From: Pseudoalteromonas sp. EB27
GTDB taxonomy: Bacteria; Pseudomonadota; Gammaproteobacteria; Enterobacterales; Alteromonadaceae
Assembly: GCF_001974875.1 (NCBI RefSeq)
Contig: NZ_MTQD01000003.1
Location: forward strand, 124,001-188,000
Reading direction: 5' to 3'
Length of the DNA: 64,000 nt
The notes under the pieces are model-generated. The model was not told where the DNA came from. It saw nothing but the letters and a program-made list of their open reading frames with translations, and ran no database searches. This document shows, in pieces, positions 7,895 through 16,948 of this stretch. Position 1 is the stretch's first letter; every line of letters begins with the position of its first letter. The position numbers and the translations under genes were made by a program.

Positions 7895-10150
7895 ATGTCT
7901 GAGTTTTTATTGCACGATGAGCCAGTAAAACAAGTTTACCTTGATGCAAACGCAACGACCCCTGTGTTGCCTTGTATTGCTGATGTTGTTTCTCATACCA
8001 TGCAAATATGTTTTGGTAATCCTTCTAGTCCTCATATAACAGGTATTCAAGCCAAGCATTTATTAGAACAAACGCGTCAAAAAGCCCACACGGTTATTGG
8101 CGCAAGTAATGGCGATATTTTATTTACCTCTGGCGCAACAGAAGGCATTCAAACTGCGGTAGTTTCTACGCTAATTGATGCTAAAAAACACCCGATTAAA
8201 AACCCTGTATTGTTATATGGCGCAACTGAGCATAAAGCAGTACCAAATACACTTAAGCACTGGAATAGCGTACTTGACGTTAATGCTGAAGTGCTTGCTA
8301 TTCCGGTTGATAGTAACGGTATTTTAGATTTAGATTTTATCGCTAAACATATAGATAACGCATTAATGATTTGCACCATGGCCGTTAATAACGAAACCGG
8401 TGTGTATCAAGATTTACCCGCTATTGAGCAGGTAATTCGTAGCCGTAATAAAAATGTATCGTGGATGGTGGATTGCGTGCAAGCGCTCGGTAAACAAGCA
8501 CTCGCGCTTAGTGATACAACAATAGATTACGCACCTTTTTCGGGGCATAAGCTTTATGCACCTAAAGGTATCGGCTTTTTATATATTCGTAGTGGCAGTG
8601 CGTATACTCCTTTTATTGCGGGTGGCGGTCAAGAAAGTGGAATGCGTTCAGGCACCGAAAATCTACCCGGTATTGCAGGGTTAAATAAGCTATTTAGTAT
8701 GTTGCTTGATAAATCAGACGAAACATTTAAATCAGTTAGTGTACTTAACTCTTATCGAAGCCAGTTACAAAACGCGATAAAAGACACCTTTGGCGATATT
8801 ACATTCAACCATGATTTTGCTTATAGCGTACCTACCACACTTAACTTTGCTGTTAACGATTTAACGAGCAAAGAGGTGATTGATTTATTTGATGCTGCGG
8901 GCATTCGCGTAAGTGGAGGCTCGGCTTGTAGTACAGGTGCATCAACAAGTTTTGTTTTAGATGCAATGGGGGCAAGTAAGTGGCAAAGCGAAAACGCGAT
9001 TAGGCTATCGTTTGGACCGGCTGCAACACAACATGATATTGATGATGCTTGTGTGCGTATTCGCGCTCTAAAAGCAATATTACAGGCAAACTGTTTAATC
9101 GTGTCAGACAGTACCACACCACAACAAGAAGTATGCGCACTGGGCCTTACTCAATTTAGGCACCAAGGTGCATGTAGTTGGCTTTATGTGAGCGATGATA
9201 AACACGCAGTTATAATTGATCCGATTATTGAGCTTATTCCGCGTTTTGAAAAAATAGCCAATACACAAAACTTAACTATATCAGCGGTGCTTAATACACA
9301 CCTGCATCAAGAGCGAGAGTCAGCGACTAATTTACTAACCAGCGTTCTTGACTCAAGAGTTGTCAAAGGTGAGGTTGATTCGCTAGGTTGGCCGCTAAAT
9401 ACAGCAAGTATTAATTTGGCAAATGAAGCACTTGAAAAAGTAGCTACACCTGGGCACAGCAAAGATAGCGTAAGTTATTTATTAAAAAACAGTAATGGCG
9501 AAACGCGTTATTGTTTTTGTGGTGATTTAATATTGCCTGCTGGGCTTGGCAATACGTCCCTTATGGGAGGGGATGCAAAAGCTATGGCTCAATCTGTTTT
9601 AGCAATGAGCAAGCAGCTTAAAAGCACCAGCATTATTTGCTCAGGGCACGACTACCAACAATGTTTTGCCATGAACTGGGCTGTACAGCAAAACCAAACG
9701 CCACTACTTGATGCGTTAGTGAGCGGCAGTATTTCAGTTGATGAATTTGCAATACAAAAACAGCAGTACGACGCTTCAAAGCAAATAAATAACACGCAAT
9801 TGTGTGGTTATGTAAATGCATTACCTGAGGTTGATACACAGCAATTAAATTTTGATGACGCTAAAGTGATGTTAAACACCAGCGATGTATATTTAATAGA
9901 TACCCGAGAACCGTATGAACATGGAGCAAATAATGTTGCTCAGTTATTTAATACGCTAGATGAAAAAACATTAAATATACCACTTAGCAGAATGGCAAAT
10001 GCGGTATTTGAAGGCCAATTAAACAGAAATAACAAGTACATTTTATTATGCCGTAGTGGTAACCGCTCAAAAATTGCTGCAACTAATTTAATGCAACTAG
10101 GATACAAAACTGTTTATAACCTAAGTGGTGGGTTGGCGCTTAGCAATTAA
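7895..10150 (+). CDS. Three-domain sulfur enzyme: cysteine desulfurase + MBL persulfide dioxygenase-like + rhodanese
   Basis: 751 residues from the ATG at 7895, which has TAAGG about 11 nt upstream; an in-frame GTG at 7883 overlaps that site. Numbering below is from the GTG. Residues ~17-395 are a class V aminotransferase of the NifS/IscS type: VYLDANATTP, PLP lysine K223 in SGHK, catalytic C349 in GGSACSTG. Residues ~420-650 are a metallo-beta-lactamase fold with H473 and H475 (THLH), H525 (PGH), D548 (GD) and a late SGHDY, closest to ETHE1-type persulfide dioxygenases. Residues ~670-755 are a rhodanese domain with C723 in CRSGNRS. Together these could take sulfur from cysteine, pass it as persulfide and oxidise it. 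Activity is inferred; the domains and residues are seen. Confidence 0.85.
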   Translation: MSEFLLHDEPVKQVYLDANATTPVLPCIADVVSHTMQICFGNPSSPHITGIQAKHLLEQTRQKAHTVIGASNGDILFTSGATEGIQTAVVSTLIDAKKHPIKNPVLLYGATEHKAVPNTLKHWNSVLDVNAEVLAIPVDSNGILDLDFIAKHIDNALMICTMAVNNETGVYQDLPAIEQVIRSRNKNVSWMVDCVQALGKQALALSDTTIDYAPFSGHKLYAPKGIGFLYIRSGSAYTPFIAGGGQESGMRSGTENLPGIAGLNKLFSMLLDKSDETFKSVSVLNSYRSQLQNAIKDTFGDITFNHDFAYSVPTTLNFAVNDLTSKEVIDLFDAAGIRVSGGSACSTGASTSFVLDAMGASKWQSENAIRLSFGPAATQHDIDDACVRIRALKAILQANCLIVSDSTTPQQEVCALGLTQFRHQGACSWLYVSDDKHAVIIDPIIELIPRFEKIANTQNLTISAVLNTHLHQERESATNLLTSVLDSRVVKGEVDSLGWPLNTASINLANEALEKVATPGHSKDSVSYLLKNSNGETRYCFCGDLILPAGLGNTSLMGGDAKAMAQSVLAMSKQLKSTSIICSGHDYQQCFAMNWAVQQNQTPLLDALVSGSISVDEFAIQKQQYDASKQINNTQLCGYVNALPEVDTQQLNFDDAKVMLNTSDVYLIDTREPYEHGANNVAQLFNTLDEKTLNIPLSRMANAVFEGQLNRNNKYILLCRSGNRSKIAATNLMQLGYKTVYNLSGGLALSN

Positions 10151-10170
10151 ACAAAGATTGTAATTTATAC

Positions 10171-10198
10171 AAAATCGGCTTTAGAGCCGATTTTTTGT
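10171..10198 (+). terminator. Terminator after the three-domain sulfur gene
   Basis: Stem AAAATCGGCT (10171-10180) with AGCCGATTTT (10185-10194), loop TTAG, then a T run. Confidence 0.9.
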
Positions 10199-10549
10199 TT
10201 TTAAGGTTTATTGCACGCAATGTAAACATGCACAGTAATTAGTTAATGAGTATAAAAAGTAATTAGTAGTACTTATGAAAATTCATGAATATTTCATTTT
10301 GATTGATTAAGCTATGCCGTTGCCTTTAAAATTGAGGGTAAATTAATTTATAAAATTTTTATGATACCGGTGTCAAAAGCTAAAAATTGCGTTATCATCG
10401 GCATCTAAAATTATAAAAACAGCACTTTTTTTGCATTTTTAGTTATACTTTCGACGCTTTATTTTAGTATAAATAAGCAGTGTTAAGAGTTTTGCTTTTA
10501 TAAAAAGCAATTTTAAATCAATTGATTGAAAAAATTAGAGGGTACTTAC
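10195..10549 (+). other. Non-coding region upstream of pgi
   Basis: About 355 bases without a gene. It is AT-rich and holds a repeated GTAATTAG word (10234-10270 area), a LacI-type palindrome (listed separately) and a possible -10 (TATACT, 10445-10450). I saw no convincing HexR-type site. Confidence 0.6.
10362..10375. promoter_or_regulatory. LacI-family operator-like palindrome upstream of pgi
   Basis: TGATACCGGTGTCA is a 14-bp palindrome with one mismatched pair and a central CG, the form used by LacI/GalR-family sugar repressors. It is about 175 nt before the pgi ATG. No LacI-family gene is in the window, so the regulator is unknown. Confidence 0.5.
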
Positions 10550-12196
10550 ATGTCTAACCGAACGCAACTAGCAAGTTGGCAAGCACTAGAACAAAGTGCA
10601 GCTAAGATGAAACAAACACATCTAAAAACGTTATTTGCACAAGATGACACGCGCTTTTCTAAGTTTTCGACTCAAGTACCTGGCGTATTATTCGACTACT
10701 CTAAGCAACTTATTGATAACGATGTTTTTGCTAACTTAATGTCGCTTGCTAAAGAATGCGATATTGCATCGTGGCGTGATAAAATGTTTAGCGGTGAAAA
10801 AATAAATATCACCGAGGATCGCTCAGTACTGCATACGGCCCTTCGTAATCGCGCTCACACTCCATTAATTGTTGATGGCGAAAACGTAACACAAGCTGTA
10901 GACAACGAATTAGCTAAAATTAAAGTGTTTGTTGAAAAAGTGCGTAGTGGTAAATGGTTAGGTTATACCGGTAAAGCGGTAAAAGATGTTGTAAGTATTG
11001 GTGTAGGTGGTTCTAACCTTGGCCCGCAAATGGCAACCGAGGCATTAAAAGCACTTGCTGATGATACGTTAAATGTTCATTACGTATCTAATGCTGACGG
11101 TGTGCAGATTTCATCTATATTGAAAGCCATTGACCCTGAAACAACATTATTTGTTATTTCGTCAAAAACATTTACGACGTCAGAAACCATGACAAATGCT
11201 AAAACAGCGGTTGATTGGTTTTTACAAACAACAAAAGATGAAAGTACAATTGCAAAGCACTTTGTTGCAGTAAGTACAAATTTAGAAAAAACGGCAGCCT
11301 TTGGTATCAGCGACGAAAACGTATTCACTATGTGGGATTGGGTTGGCGGTCGCTTTTCACTTTGGAGTGCGATAGGCTTACCAATTGCTTTATATTTAGG
11401 ATACGACGCCTTTGAAGCAATTTTAGAAGGCGCGTTTGAGGTAGATGAGCACTTTAAATCAGCTCCCTTTGAGCAAAATATACCATTAATTATGGCGTTG
11501 CTTAGTGTGTGGAATACGAGCTTTTTGGGCTACACAGCACAAGCTATATTACCGTACGACCAAGCACTGCATATGTTGCCTGCGTATTTACAGCAAGGCG
11601 AAATGGAAAGTAACGGTAAACACGTTAACTTTGCAGGCGAAACGGTACCTTATACTACAGTTCCAATTATTTGGGGTATGACGGGTATTAATGGTCAGCA
11701 TGCATTTTATCAGTGTTTACACCAAGGTAATGTAATTGTACCTGCAGATTTTATTGCATCAGTTAAACCACAAGTGAATGTTGATAAGCATCACGATATT
11801 TTATTATCTAACTTCTTTGCACAAACAGAAGCGATGATGAGTGGTGTAGATGCAGCGCAAGTTACTGCTGATTTAACCGCTAAGGGTAAATCGCAAGCAG
11901 AGATTGATGAGTTATTAAATCATAAAATTCATCAAGGCAATCGTCCTACAACGTCTATGCTATTAGATACAGTAGATGCTAAAACAGTGGGTCGTTTAAT
12001 TGCACTGTATGAGCATAAGATATTTTGCCAAGGCATTATTTTAGAAATATGTTCGTTTGATCAATGGGGTGTAGAGCTAGGTAAAGGTTTAGCATCTAAA
12101 ATTGAGAGTGAACTCACTGATGAAAGCGTGAAACACGCTCATGATAGTTCTACAAACGGCTTAATGGCGTACTACAAACAAAACCGTACGCAGTAA
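10550..12196 (+). CDS. pgi: Glucose-6-phosphate isomerase
   Basis: The ATG at 10550 is preferred over an upstream TTG at 10526 because GAGGG precedes it by about 7 nt; it gives 548 residues, as in E. coli (549). Family blocks are present: VSIGVGGSNLGPQ for phosphate binding, the signature GGRFSLWSAIGLPIAL, QGEMESNGK with the catalytic glutamate, and HKIHQGNRPTTSMLL. The enzyme interconverts glucose-6-phosphate and fructose-6-phosphate in the cytoplasm. It precedes zwf and pgl in the same direction, linking glycolysis/gluconeogenesis to the oxidative pentose phosphate and Entner-Doudoroff routes. Confidence 0.97.
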   Translation: MSNRTQLASWQALEQSAAKMKQTHLKTLFAQDDTRFSKFSTQVPGVLFDYSKQLIDNDVFANLMSLAKECDIASWRDKMFSGEKINITEDRSVLHTALRNRAHTPLIVDGENVTQAVDNELAKIKVFVEKVRSGKWLGYTGKAVKDVVSIGVGGSNLGPQMATEALKALADDTLNVHYVSNADGVQISSILKAIDPETTLFVISSKTFTTSETMTNAKTAVDWFLQTTKDESTIAKHFVAVSTNLEKTAAFGISDENVFTMWDWVGGRFSLWSAIGLPIALYLGYDAFEAILEGAFEVDEHFKSAPFEQNIPLIMALLSVWNTSFLGYTAQAILPYDQALHMLPAYLQQGEMESNGKHVNFAGETVPYTTVPIIWGMTGINGQHAFYQCLHQGNVIVPADFIASVKPQVNVDKHHDILLSNFFAQTEAMMSGVDAAQVTADLTAKGKSQAEIDELLNHKIHQGNRPTTSMLLDTVDAKTVGRLIALYEHKIFCQGIILEICSFDQWGVELGKGLASKIESELTDESVKHAHDSSTNGLMAYYKQNRTQ

Positions 12197-12254
12197 AAAA
12201 TTCGCTTACGCAAGTAAGTAAACCGAGTACCTTTGAACGGGTAGCGCTGGAGTG

Positions 12255-12298
12255 CTTAGGGTCTGTATTTTTGTGAGAGGAGATACAGGGCCCCTAAG
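12255..12298 (+). ncRNA. Strong RNA hairpin in the pgi-zwf spacer
   Basis: CTTAGGG (12255-12261) pairs with CCCTAAG (12292-12298); CTGTAT (12263-12268) pairs with ATACAG (12283-12288), with a T/GGC internal loop. The 14-nt apical loop is purine-rich (GTGAGAGGAG). No T run follows, so it does not look like a simple terminator. It may be a leader element of zwf or a processed 3' structure of pgi. Its function is unknown. Confidence 0.5.
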
Positions 12299-12464
12299 GC
12301 TCATTTAATAAGCGCAATGATAAAAATAATAATAAATCATCGATATAGAACAATTCAGCAGGCTTTTATTTAAATACAGCTATAAAAGTCATCTAATCTA
12401 GCAATAAATAGGCATATCCGCGCATTTATAAAATGTACTGGGTATCACAACGTAGAGAGTAACT

Positions 12465-13937
12465 ATGCTTAATCCTTTTGATATTATAATTTTTGGGGGC
12501 GGTGGTGATCTTGCGTTACGCAAATTGCTACCTGCAATGTACAGAGCATATCAAGAAGGTAACTTACCTGAAGGCTCACGTATCCTACCAACAGTGCGCG
12601 AAGAATCCAAACGTGCTGAATACGTAGAAACAGCGCATAAAGCATTACAAGAATTTTTAAGCAAAGGTGAGTTTAACGCTAAAGATTGGAAAGCGTTTTC
12701 TACTTTTTTAGTGCCAGTAGTAAGTAATGTTACAGAAGCAGACGACAACTGGGATGTGTTAAAAGGCATTTTAGATGAGCACGAAAGCACTAAGTCTCGC
12801 GTGTTTTATTTATCGCTTCCGCCTGCTGTTTATGGCACATGTTGTGAAATATTATCGACTAAAGGTTTAATTACACCTACATCGCGCGTTGTTGTTGAAA
12901 AGCCAATTGGTTATTGCGGTGATTCTGCTGAAGCAATTAACGGAAAAATTGCAGAATTTTTTAATGAAGAGCAAATTTTCCGTATTGACCATTACTTAGG
13001 TAAAGAAACAGTACAAAACTTAATGGCGCTGCGTTTTTCAAACTCACTGTTTGAAAATATGTGGGATGCTAAATCTATTGATAACATCCAAATTAGCTTA
13101 TCAGAAACGGTTGGCCTTGAAAGCCGTGCTGGTTTTTACGATAAAGCAGGTGCACTTCGTGACATGGTTCAAAACCACTTATTACAACTACTTTGTTTAG
13201 TTGCAATGGAGTCGCCTAATAAGCTTAACGCTAACAGTATTCGTAACGAAAAATTAAAAGTATTAGAAGCACTTCGTCCACTTGTAGATGGCGATGTTGA
13301 TGAAAATATTGTTCGTGGACAATACGTACCTGGTGACTTAAACGGTAAAATTGTACCGGGTTACTTAGAAGAGCTAAATGAAGGTTCTAGTAAAACAGAA
13401 ACGTTTGTAGCTATTCGTGCGCACATTGATAACTGGCGTTGGGCAGGTGTCCCATTTTACCTTCGTACTGGTAAACGTATGGCTAAGCGCTGTGCAGAAA
13501 TTGTGGTTGAATACAAAAAAGTATCTCACAATATTTACGAAGATAACGTAGGTAATATTGAGCCAAACCGCCTTGTTATTCGTTTGCAGCCAGAGGAAAC
13601 AATTCAACTAACGCTTATGTCTAAGCGCCTTGATAATCTTCAAATGCAACTTGAGCCAGTAACAATGAATATTGAGCTTTCACAAGCTTACAGCAATGGT
13701 TTCCATTCAGATGCGTACAAGCGTTTAATGCTTGATGCCGCTGCAAATAACCCATCGTTATTTATTCACCGTGATGAAGTGCGCCAAGCGTGGAAGTGGA
13801 TTGATCCAATTATTGATAGATGGCAAGGCAAAGGCAAACCTGCGCTTTACCGTTCTGGTAGTTGGGGTCCTGAAGATGCTGATGAATTATTAGCAGAAAA
13901 CAACCACGTATGGTTTAACACAGGCGATAAGGTATAA
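12465..13937 (+). CDS. zwf: Glucose-6-phosphate 1-dehydrogenase
   Basis: 490 residues, typical length. The N terminus carries the NADP-binding loop FGGGGDLALRKLLPAMYR; RIDHYLGKETVQN is the substrate-binding/catalytic signature, followed by FYDKAGALRDMVQNHLLQLL. It oxidises glucose-6-phosphate to 6-phosphogluconolactone. AGAGAG sits just before the ATG. pgl follows two bases after the stop, so the two are co-transcribed. Unlike many relatives, edd, eda and hexR are not alongside. Confidence 0.97.
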   Translation: MLNPFDIIIFGGGGDLALRKLLPAMYRAYQEGNLPEGSRILPTVREESKRAEYVETAHKALQEFLSKGEFNAKDWKAFSTFLVPVVSNVTEADDNWDVLKGILDEHESTKSRVFYLSLPPAVYGTCCEILSTKGLITPTSRVVVEKPIGYCGDSAEAINGKIAEFFNEEQIFRIDHYLGKETVQNLMALRFSNSLFENMWDAKSIDNIQISLSETVGLESRAGFYDKAGALRDMVQNHLLQLLCLVAMESPNKLNANSIRNEKLKVLEALRPLVDGDVDENIVRGQYVPGDLNGKIVPGYLEELNEGSSKTETFVAIRAHIDNWRWAGVPFYLRTGKRMAKRCAEIVVEYKKVSHNIYEDNVGNIEPNRLVIRLQPEETIQLTLMSKRLDNLQMQLEPVTMNIELSQAYSNGFHSDAYKRLMLDAAANNPSLFIHRDEVRQAWKWIDPIIDRWQGKGKPALYRSGSWGPEDADELLAENNHVWFNTGDKV

Positions 13938-13939
13938 GC

Positions 13940-14650
13940 ATGGCAACATTAGTTGAAAAGTTTTTTGACGATAAAGACGCGTTAACAGCTGAGCTTTCTG
14001 CAACGCTTGAGCAATCACTACGTGATGGTATTAAAAATGATGGCCGTGCTGTATTGATGGTATCTGGCGGTTCGTCGCCAGCACCTGCGTACAAGCATTT
14101 ATCAACGCTTGACTTAGATTGGCAAAATGTTGATGTTGCCATGGTTGATGAGCGCTGGGTAGACCCAAGCCACGAAAAAAGTAATGAAGCCTTTATTAAG
14201 AGTACGTTATTACAAAACTATGGTAGTGCTGCTAACTTTATCACTATGAAGAATACTGCTACAACGGCCCAACAGGGCGCACAAGAGTGTGAATCTGCCT
14301 ATAGCGAACTAAAAAAACCATATGACGTGACTATTTTAGGTATGGGTCCAGATGGCCACACAGCGTCGTTATTCCCAAATGCAGACGGTTTAGAGCATGG
14401 TTTAACAACCACACAATCAGTGTGTGCTATTAATGCAATACAAAGCGACGTTACAGGTAGTATTACTGAGCGAATGACGCTTACGTTAAATGCCATTGCG
14501 CAATCTAAAGTAGTTAAGCTTTTAATTAGCGGTGAAGAGAAACTCGCTGTTTATAAGCAAGCAAAAGCGGGAGGCGATGTTAATGACATGCCACTACGCG
14601 CGGTACTTAACCACCCAAGTATAAATATTGAAGTATATTGGGCACCTTAA
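13940..14650 (+). CDS. pgl: 6-phosphogluconolactonase
   Basis: 236 residues of the SOL/DevB type. Recognisable blocks are VLMVSGGSSPAPAYKHL, VDVAMVDERWVDPSHEKSNEAFI and ILGMGPDGHTASLFPNADGL. It hydrolyses the lactone made by Zwf to 6-phosphogluconate. The two-base gap to zwf indicates translational coupling. A terminator follows, closing the zwf-pgl unit. Confidence 0.95.
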   Translation: MATLVEKFFDDKDALTAELSATLEQSLRDGIKNDGRAVLMVSGGSSPAPAYKHLSTLDLDWQNVDVAMVDERWVDPSHEKSNEAFIKSTLLQNYGSAANFITMKNTATTAQQGAQECESAYSELKKPYDVTILGMGPDGHTASLFPNADGLEHGLTTTQSVCAINAIQSDVTGSITERMTLTLNAIAQSKVVKLLISGEEKLAVYKQAKAGGDVNDMPLRAVLNHPSINIEVYWAP

Positions 14651-14672
14651 TTTAGATGCTAATTTAACTTTT

Positions 14673-14701
14673 AAAGGCCGCTTATATAAGTGGCCTTTTT
14701 T
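14673..14701 (+). terminator. Terminator after pgl
   Basis: AAAGGCC-G-CTTA (14673-14684) pairs with TAAG-T-GGCCTTT (14687-14698), with one G-U pair and a very short loop, then a T run. Confidence 0.85.
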
Positions 14702-14986
14702 ATTTGCTCAAATTTAAGCCTAAACACGACAAAAAAACAGACCTGTACGGTTAACCAATGTTAACGAATAATCGGTGTTTGTATTAAAAACAACCATGAA
14801 GTGTGTTGTTTTTGCACAAAATTTATGAGTTTTAGCTGTATGTTTTTTAGCAACGTTCAGATTTAGTTAAATTTTATTTTTTCATGGTTGTTGTCATAAA
14901 AGTTTCCCTTCCTTTTTTAGCTCAAAAGCATTAGCCTAAAGGCATTAACAATGAAACATATAAATTAAAATAAACGGAGCAGTAAC
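14702..14986 (+). other. Non-coding leader of the SapC-family gene
   Basis: About 285 bases, AT-rich, with ACAACCATGAA (near 14800) echoed as inverted TTCATGGTTGTTGT (near 14881); this long-range inverted repeat could be regulatory. A clear GGAG lies 8-10 nt before the SapC-family ATG. No reading frame was seen. Confidence 0.4.
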
Positions 14987-15691
14987 ATGGCGGAGCAACA
15001 AGTACAGCCTTTACACAACGAAAAACATGCCAACACTAAAATTCAAAACGGCATCAATGTAGAATTCATGAAAACTCAACACTTAGTGCCAGTAGTTGCA
15101 CATGAGTTTGCACGTGTAGCAAACGAGTTTCCAATGTCATTCGTTAAAAACAACGAAAGCGGCACTTTTCAAGCTGTTGCTATGTTTGGCTTAGAGCCAG
15201 GCGAAAACCTTTTTGTAGAAGATGGTAAATGGACTGCAGCATTTGCACCTATGGCATCTACTCGTTACCCACTGGGCTTAGTTAAACACCCAGATCAAGA
15301 TCAATACGGTATCGTAATTGACGAAGCAAGTGCGCTTGTTGGTGAAGACGAAGGTAATGCATTATTTGAAAACGGCGAAGAAACAGATTACCTAAAACGT
15401 CGTAAAGAAGCGCTTGTATCGTTTATTGAGTTTTCTCAAGTAACTGAAGCGTTCACTAAATTCCTTGCTGATAAAGAGCTACTAATTGCGCAAACGCTAA
15501 CAGTAGACATTAAAGGCGAGAAAAAAGACATCAACGGTATTTACCTTATCGATGAGAAAAAGCTAAACGAATTAAGCGATGCTGATTTCTTAGAGCTTCG
15601 TAAACGTGGTTACTTAGCACCAATTTATTCTTTCTTAACGTCTACTCATCAAGTAGCACGTTTAGCGCGTTTAAAAGCAAAACAAGCTTAA
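14987..15691 (+). CDS. SapC-family protein
   Basis: 234 residues. HLVPVVAHEFARVANEFPMSFVKNNESGTFQAVAMFGLEPGENLFV and RYPLGLVKHPDQDQYGIVIDEAS match the SapC family (PF07277), common in Alteromonadales near TonB receptors and tryptophan halogenases. No signal peptide is visible. The molecular function is not known; the name comes from a Campylobacter S-layer locus and should not be read as an S-layer role. Here it is a single-gene unit with its own promoter region and terminator. Confidence 0.85.
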   Translation: MAEQQVQPLHNEKHANTKIQNGINVEFMKTQHLVPVVAHEFARVANEFPMSFVKNNESGTFQAVAMFGLEPGENLFVEDGKWTAAFAPMASTRYPLGLVKHPDQDQYGIVIDEASALVGEDEGNALFENGEETDYLKRRKEALVSFIEFSQVTEAFTKFLADKELLIAQTLTVDIKGEKKDINGIYLIDEKKLNELSDADFLELRKRGYLAPIYSFLTSTHQVARLARLKAKQA

Positions 15692-15710
15692 TTACAAACA
15701 CGTTAAATTT

Positions 15711-15736
15711 AAAAAGCGCCTTAAGGCGCTTTTTTT
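15711..15736 (+). terminator. Terminator after the SapC-family gene
   Basis: Palindromic stem AAAAAGCGCCTT / AAGGCGCTTTTT (15711-15734) followed by more T. Confidence 0.9.
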
Positions 15737-15817
15737 ATGCCATTAAACTCACTTTAGTTGAAATTAAGCTCTCAACCATTCACATTAGTTTATAACTTCC
15801 CCATAAAAGAACTTATT

Positions 15818-16849
15818 ATGAAAACACCATTATTAGCAATTTTTGCGAGCAGCCTTTTTGCTTTAAGTAATAGCGTATTAGCAGCAGAGACTCCATTTGC
15901 CATTGCGATTCATGGTGGGGCAGGGACCATCGAAAAAGCACGGTTTACACCCACTCAAGAAAAACAGTACCGCGCTAAATTAAGTGAAGCAGTAGAGACA
16001 GGCTATAAAGTATTGTACCAAGGCGGTGAAAGTTTAGATGCGGTGATAGCGGCCATTACAGTATTAGAGCAATCGCCTTATTTTAATGCAGGACGCGGAG
16101 CGGTATACACTTACGATGGCGGGCATGAACTTGATGCATCTATAATGGATGGTCGAAACCGTGAAGCCGGCGCTGTTGCAGGTGTAAAACATATTGAGAG
16201 CCCGATTAAATTAGCACGTTTGGTAATGGATAACTCCGTGCATGTAATGCTCAGCGGCCAAGGCGCTGAGGAGTTTGCTAAAGAGCAGGGCGTTGAGCTT
16301 ATTGAAAATAACTTATTTGATACTGAGCCTCGTTACAAAGCACTTTTAAAAGCAAAGCAAAAATTAGATAAAGTCAAAGCAACCAGCAAAGAGTACCAAG
16401 CCGCGCACAAAGCATTACCTAATAACTATAAAATGGGCACGGTTGGTGCCGTGGCACTTGATAAAAACGGTAATTTAGCAGCTGGTACATCAACAGGCGG
16501 TATGACCGCAAAACGTTATGGCCGTGTGGGTGATGCGCCAGTAATTGGGGCAGGAACATTTGCTGAAAACGAATCGTGCGCAGTATCGGCAACTGGGCAT
16601 GGTGAATATTTTATTCGCTATAATGTAGCGAGCGATATATGTGCGCGTGTTAAGTATCAAGATAAAACCATAGCTGAAGCTGGAGATGAAGTTATAAACG
16701 GTGTGCTTAAGCCTATAGGTGGGACTGGCGGCGTTATTATTATTGATACTAAGGGGAATATTAGCTTGCCGTTTAATACCTCGGGCATGTATCGCGCGAG
16801 TAAATCGAACACACAAGCGACTTATGTGGGAATTTTTAACGACGAATAG
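15818..16849 (+). CDS. iaaA: Isoaspartyl peptidase / plant-type L-asparaginase (secreted)
   Basis: The start at 15818 is chosen because a signal peptide follows at once (MKTPLLAIFASSLFALSNSVLA); the frame is open 20 codons further up. 343 residues. It is an Ntn-hydrolase: AIHGGAGTIEK, YFNAGRGAVYTYDGGHELDASIMDG, and the self-cleavage site where T208 in KMGTVGAVALD becomes the new N-terminal nucleophile; GTSTGGMTAKRYGRVGDAPVIGAG lines the active site. It releases aspartate from isoaspartyl dipeptides or asparagine. The signal peptide suggests periplasmic peptide scavenging. Confidence 0.92.
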   Translation: MKTPLLAIFASSLFALSNSVLAAETPFAIAIHGGAGTIEKARFTPTQEKQYRAKLSEAVETGYKVLYQGGESLDAVIAAITVLEQSPYFNAGRGAVYTYDGGHELDASIMDGRNREAGAVAGVKHIESPIKLARLVMDNSVHVMLSGQGAEEFAKEQGVELIENNLFDTEPRYKALLKAKQKLDKVKATSKEYQAAHKALPNNYKMGTVGAVALDKNGNLAAGTSTGGMTAKRYGRVGDAPVIGAGTFAENESCAVSATGHGEYFIRYNVASDICARVKYQDKTIAEAGDEVINGVLKPIGGTGGVIIIDTKGNISLPFNTSGMYRASKSNTQATYVGIFNDE

Positions 16850-16948
16850 CCCATAAGTACATATATCTGGGCAGTTATGCGCTTTGTAGGATTAACCCTG
16901 AGCATTTAGTTTGATACAATTAATGCTCTATTATTAATTTTATAAGGT

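Noticed and set aside
12197..12464. HexR site before zwf
   Set aside because: I looked for TGTA-N7-TACA-like palindromes expected for HexR and saw none that was convincing.
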